From positions 248,001 to 312,000 of the forward strand of contig NZ_JAAOHY010000002.1 of NCBI RefSeq assembly GCF_011308835.1: 64,000 bases of DNA, written 5' to 3'. Positions 62,872 to 64,000 of this stretch are shown one piece after another (position 1 is the first letter of the stretch; every line of letters starts with the position of its first letter). The position numbers were made by a program, and so were the translations under genes. A model generated the notes under the pieces. That model made no database searches, was not told the origin of the DNA, and saw nothing but the letters and a program-made list of their open reading frames with translations. The stretch comes from Paracoccus xiamenensis (lineage in GTDB: Bacteria > Pseudomonadota > Alphaproteobacteria > Rhodobacterales > Rhodobacteraceae).

Positions 62872-63028
62872 GAGAGGCCCCGTAAAATGCGCGGATAGCG
62901 TTGGCATGACGGGGGGCGAAGGTCAATGCGGGCGGTGGAATGGAGGCTATGCGGACAAAATGTGAATTCGCTGCGGCTGCGCCAAGGTCCGCTTCAGTGA
63001 TCAGGGCTGGTCAATGCCAGAAGCATGA

Positions 63029-63523
63029 TTAGGGGCATGGGAATGTCAGGTTGCGCGCTTTCGCCCAACCATGGATGAACTGACGAAGCTCCTCGCTTCG
63101 CTGTTGCGGCTGCCCTCTGCCATCACGTATGGCGACGGTCGCTTCATGCCCGACGAGCCAAGGGAACAGACCTAAACGGTCGTAGTTCTCGCCCGCATCA
63201 GAATGACCTGGATTTAACCATTGTACGAAAATGTCGAATTCATTTTCCACGACGTAATCGAGTGTCTTACGCACTGTCTCGGTGTATTGGATTGAGCACA
63301 AGATGATGTGACAGTCCTGATTTTCGAGAATGTTCCCCGCATAAAGTTGACGCTCCTCGGGCGATCCGCTGACCAAAAATACCTCAACGCATTCCGCGCC
63401 ATAGAGGGTTAGAGTTCGAGTGTTTTTACCTGTGCGCACCGTCGAGTTGAACAACGTATTCCACGTAGTCGATTTGCCCGAGTTCCGGTTGCCGAGAATT
63501 CCAACGAAAAGGCGATCGCCCAA
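63029..63523 (-). CDS. Small P-loop protein of unknown function
   Basis: It encodes 164 residues. Walker A is GNRNSGKST (residues 11-19) directly at the N-terminus, followed by TTWNTLFNSTVRTGKNTRT, like a GTPase switch I region. No clear DxxG or NKxD is visible, so nucleotide specificity is open. The C-terminal part (QPQQRSEELRQFIHGWAKARNL) is helical. TTG 63523 is chosen because AGGAGG lies 5 nt before it; the ATG in between is in another frame. Base composition is clearly less GC-rich than the neighbours, which suggests transfer. No partner gene lies beside it. Confidence 0.7.
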   Translation of the reverse strand: MGDRLFVGILGNRNSGKSTTWNTLFNSTVRTGKNTRTLTLYGAECVEVFLVSGSPEERQLYAGNILENQDCHIILCSIQYTETVRKTLDYVVENEFDIFVQWLNPGHSDAGENYDRLGLFPWLVGHEATVAIRDGRGQPQQRSEELRQFIHGWAKARNLTFPCP

Positions 63524-63681
63524 ACCATCCTCCTAATCTTCACACTCGCTACATAATAACAATCAAGCGCCGTGCGCAAATCCTGATTTTTGAAAGCGGA
63601 TCCAAAGACCGGCCATTCTACGTGTTGCGGCAAATAGGTAGTCAGGGCTCAATGCCGACATTCCTGTCCATATACCGATTT

Positions 63682-63717
63682 CCAGACGGGCAGGGGGCTG
63701 CCTGTCTGGATGTTTTT
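63682..63717 (+). terminator. Hairpin with T tract between the thiolase and P-loop genes
   Basis: CCAGAC-G-GGCAG (63682-63693) pairs with CTGCC-T-GTCTGG (63698-63709), with one mismatch and a GGGG loop. TGTTTTT follows on the plus strand. On the minus strand, where both flanking genes lie, it lacks a T tail, so its direction does not fit either gene. Confidence 0.5.
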
Positions 63718-63735
63718 AAGCTTCTCTGTCGAGGA

Positions 63736-64000
63736 TCAGATCCGCTCGATCGCCAATGCAATTCCCTGACCGCCGCCGATGCACATGGTGATCAGCCCGC
63801 GCTTGCCGCCGATCCGGTCCAGTTCATACATCGCCTTGACGGTGATCAGCGCGCCGGTGGCGCCGACCGGGTGGCCGAGCGCGATGGCGCCACCGTTCGG
63901 GTTCACCTTGGCCGGGTCCAGGCCGAGTTCCTTGTTCACGGCGAGGGCCTGTGCGGCGAAGGCCTCGTTCGATTCGATTACGTCGAAATCGCCGACGCTC
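63736..64000 (-). CDS. Acetyl-CoA acetyltransferase (thiolase), C-terminal part
   Basis: The 87 residues that lie in the window are the end of a thiolase: [13 protein letters not shown], then [19 protein letters not shown] with the catalytic His and the final [15 protein letters not shown] with catalytic Cys. The enzyme condenses two acetyl-CoA or cleaves acetoacetyl-CoA; PhaA-type and PaaJ/AtoB types cannot be told apart here. The gene continues past the window edge. Confidence 0.93.
   Translation of the reverse strand, partial: SVGDFDVIESNEAFAAQALAVNKELGLDPAKVNPNGGAIALGHPVGATGALITVKAMYELDRIGGKRGLITMCIGGGQGIALAIERI

Noticed and set aside
63409..63633. A 74-codon minus-strand frame starting with an ATG next to AGGAGG
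   Set aside because: It overlaps the P-loop gene in another frame. The TTG start of the P-loop frame has the better spacing and a real Walker A motif.
1..64000. CRISPR array, insertion sequences, prophage or integrase-tRNA island
   Set aside because: No regularly spaced repeats, transposase or integrase motifs were seen, and no att-like repeat of the tRNA-Leu 3' end was noticed downstream.

Overview
The window reads as the chromosome of a high-GC alphaproteobacterium of the Rhodobacterales, most like Paracoccus. The grounds are the codon and GC character, a single-chain aerobic indolepyruvate oxidoreductase next to an Lrp/AsnC gene, an NDUFA9-type complex I accessory gene, Hint/RTX proteins of the roseobacter-Paracoccus kind, and a hairpin plus 'gaggatatttggg' intergenic repeat that I recall from Rhodobacteraceae. 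No phage, insertion sequence, CRISPR array or rRNA operon was seen.

Layout. 1-2.7 kb: end of an MFS transporter, a MepA murein endopeptidase, a phytase-like secreted protein and a queuosine-precursor transporter. 2.65-2.89 kb: a self-contained small transcription unit with an extended Shine-Dalgarno sequence, a tiny ORF, nested long-range stems and its own terminator. 2.9-8.3 kb: a REC-SpoIIE phosphatase, indolepyruvate ferredoxin oxidoreductase and its divergent Lrp-type regulator.

8.3-32.8 kb is one large exopolysaccharide (EPS) locus of the Wzx/Wzy type. It has a flippase (Wzx), a polymerase (Wzy), Wzc/BY-kinase, Wza, an initiating phosphoglycosyl transferase, four GT4 glycosyltransferases, a UDP-glucuronate 4-epimerase, a WbpM/PglF-like 4,6-dehydratase, a DegT aminotransferase, an N-formyltransferase, a PIG-L deacetylase, a pectate-lyase-like beta-helix protein, a divergent RfbF-like nucleotidyltransferase, an ATP-grasp plus HAD pair, two sulfotransferases and a REC-LuxR regulator. 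Many genes overlap by 4 bp (ATGA/GTGA), so the locus is a few tightly coupled operons. The gene content predicts a sulfated polymer with uronic acid and an N-formylated amino-dideoxy sugar.

32.8-38.5 kb: a ribose-type sugar ABC transporter operon with an oxidoreductase and a TIM-barrel isomerase, behind a promoter overlapped by a perfect LacI-family operator. 38.9-40.9 kb: tRNA-Leu(CAG), an NDUFA9-like gene and uppP. 41-48.6 kb: the glutamate synthase operon, in which gltD and gltB are separated by two translationally coupled genes of unknown function. 48.7-52.2 kb: small envelope proteins (one MliC-like), rlmH, rsfS and an MscS channel. 52.3-57 kb: a tandem glycine riboswitch and gcvT-gcvH-gcvP. 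57-64 kb: a hypothetical protein, mogA-like, an RTX/Hint protein behind an AT-rich promoter region, argG, an orphan Hpt protein, ilvA, a lower-GC P-loop protein and the end of a thiolase gene.
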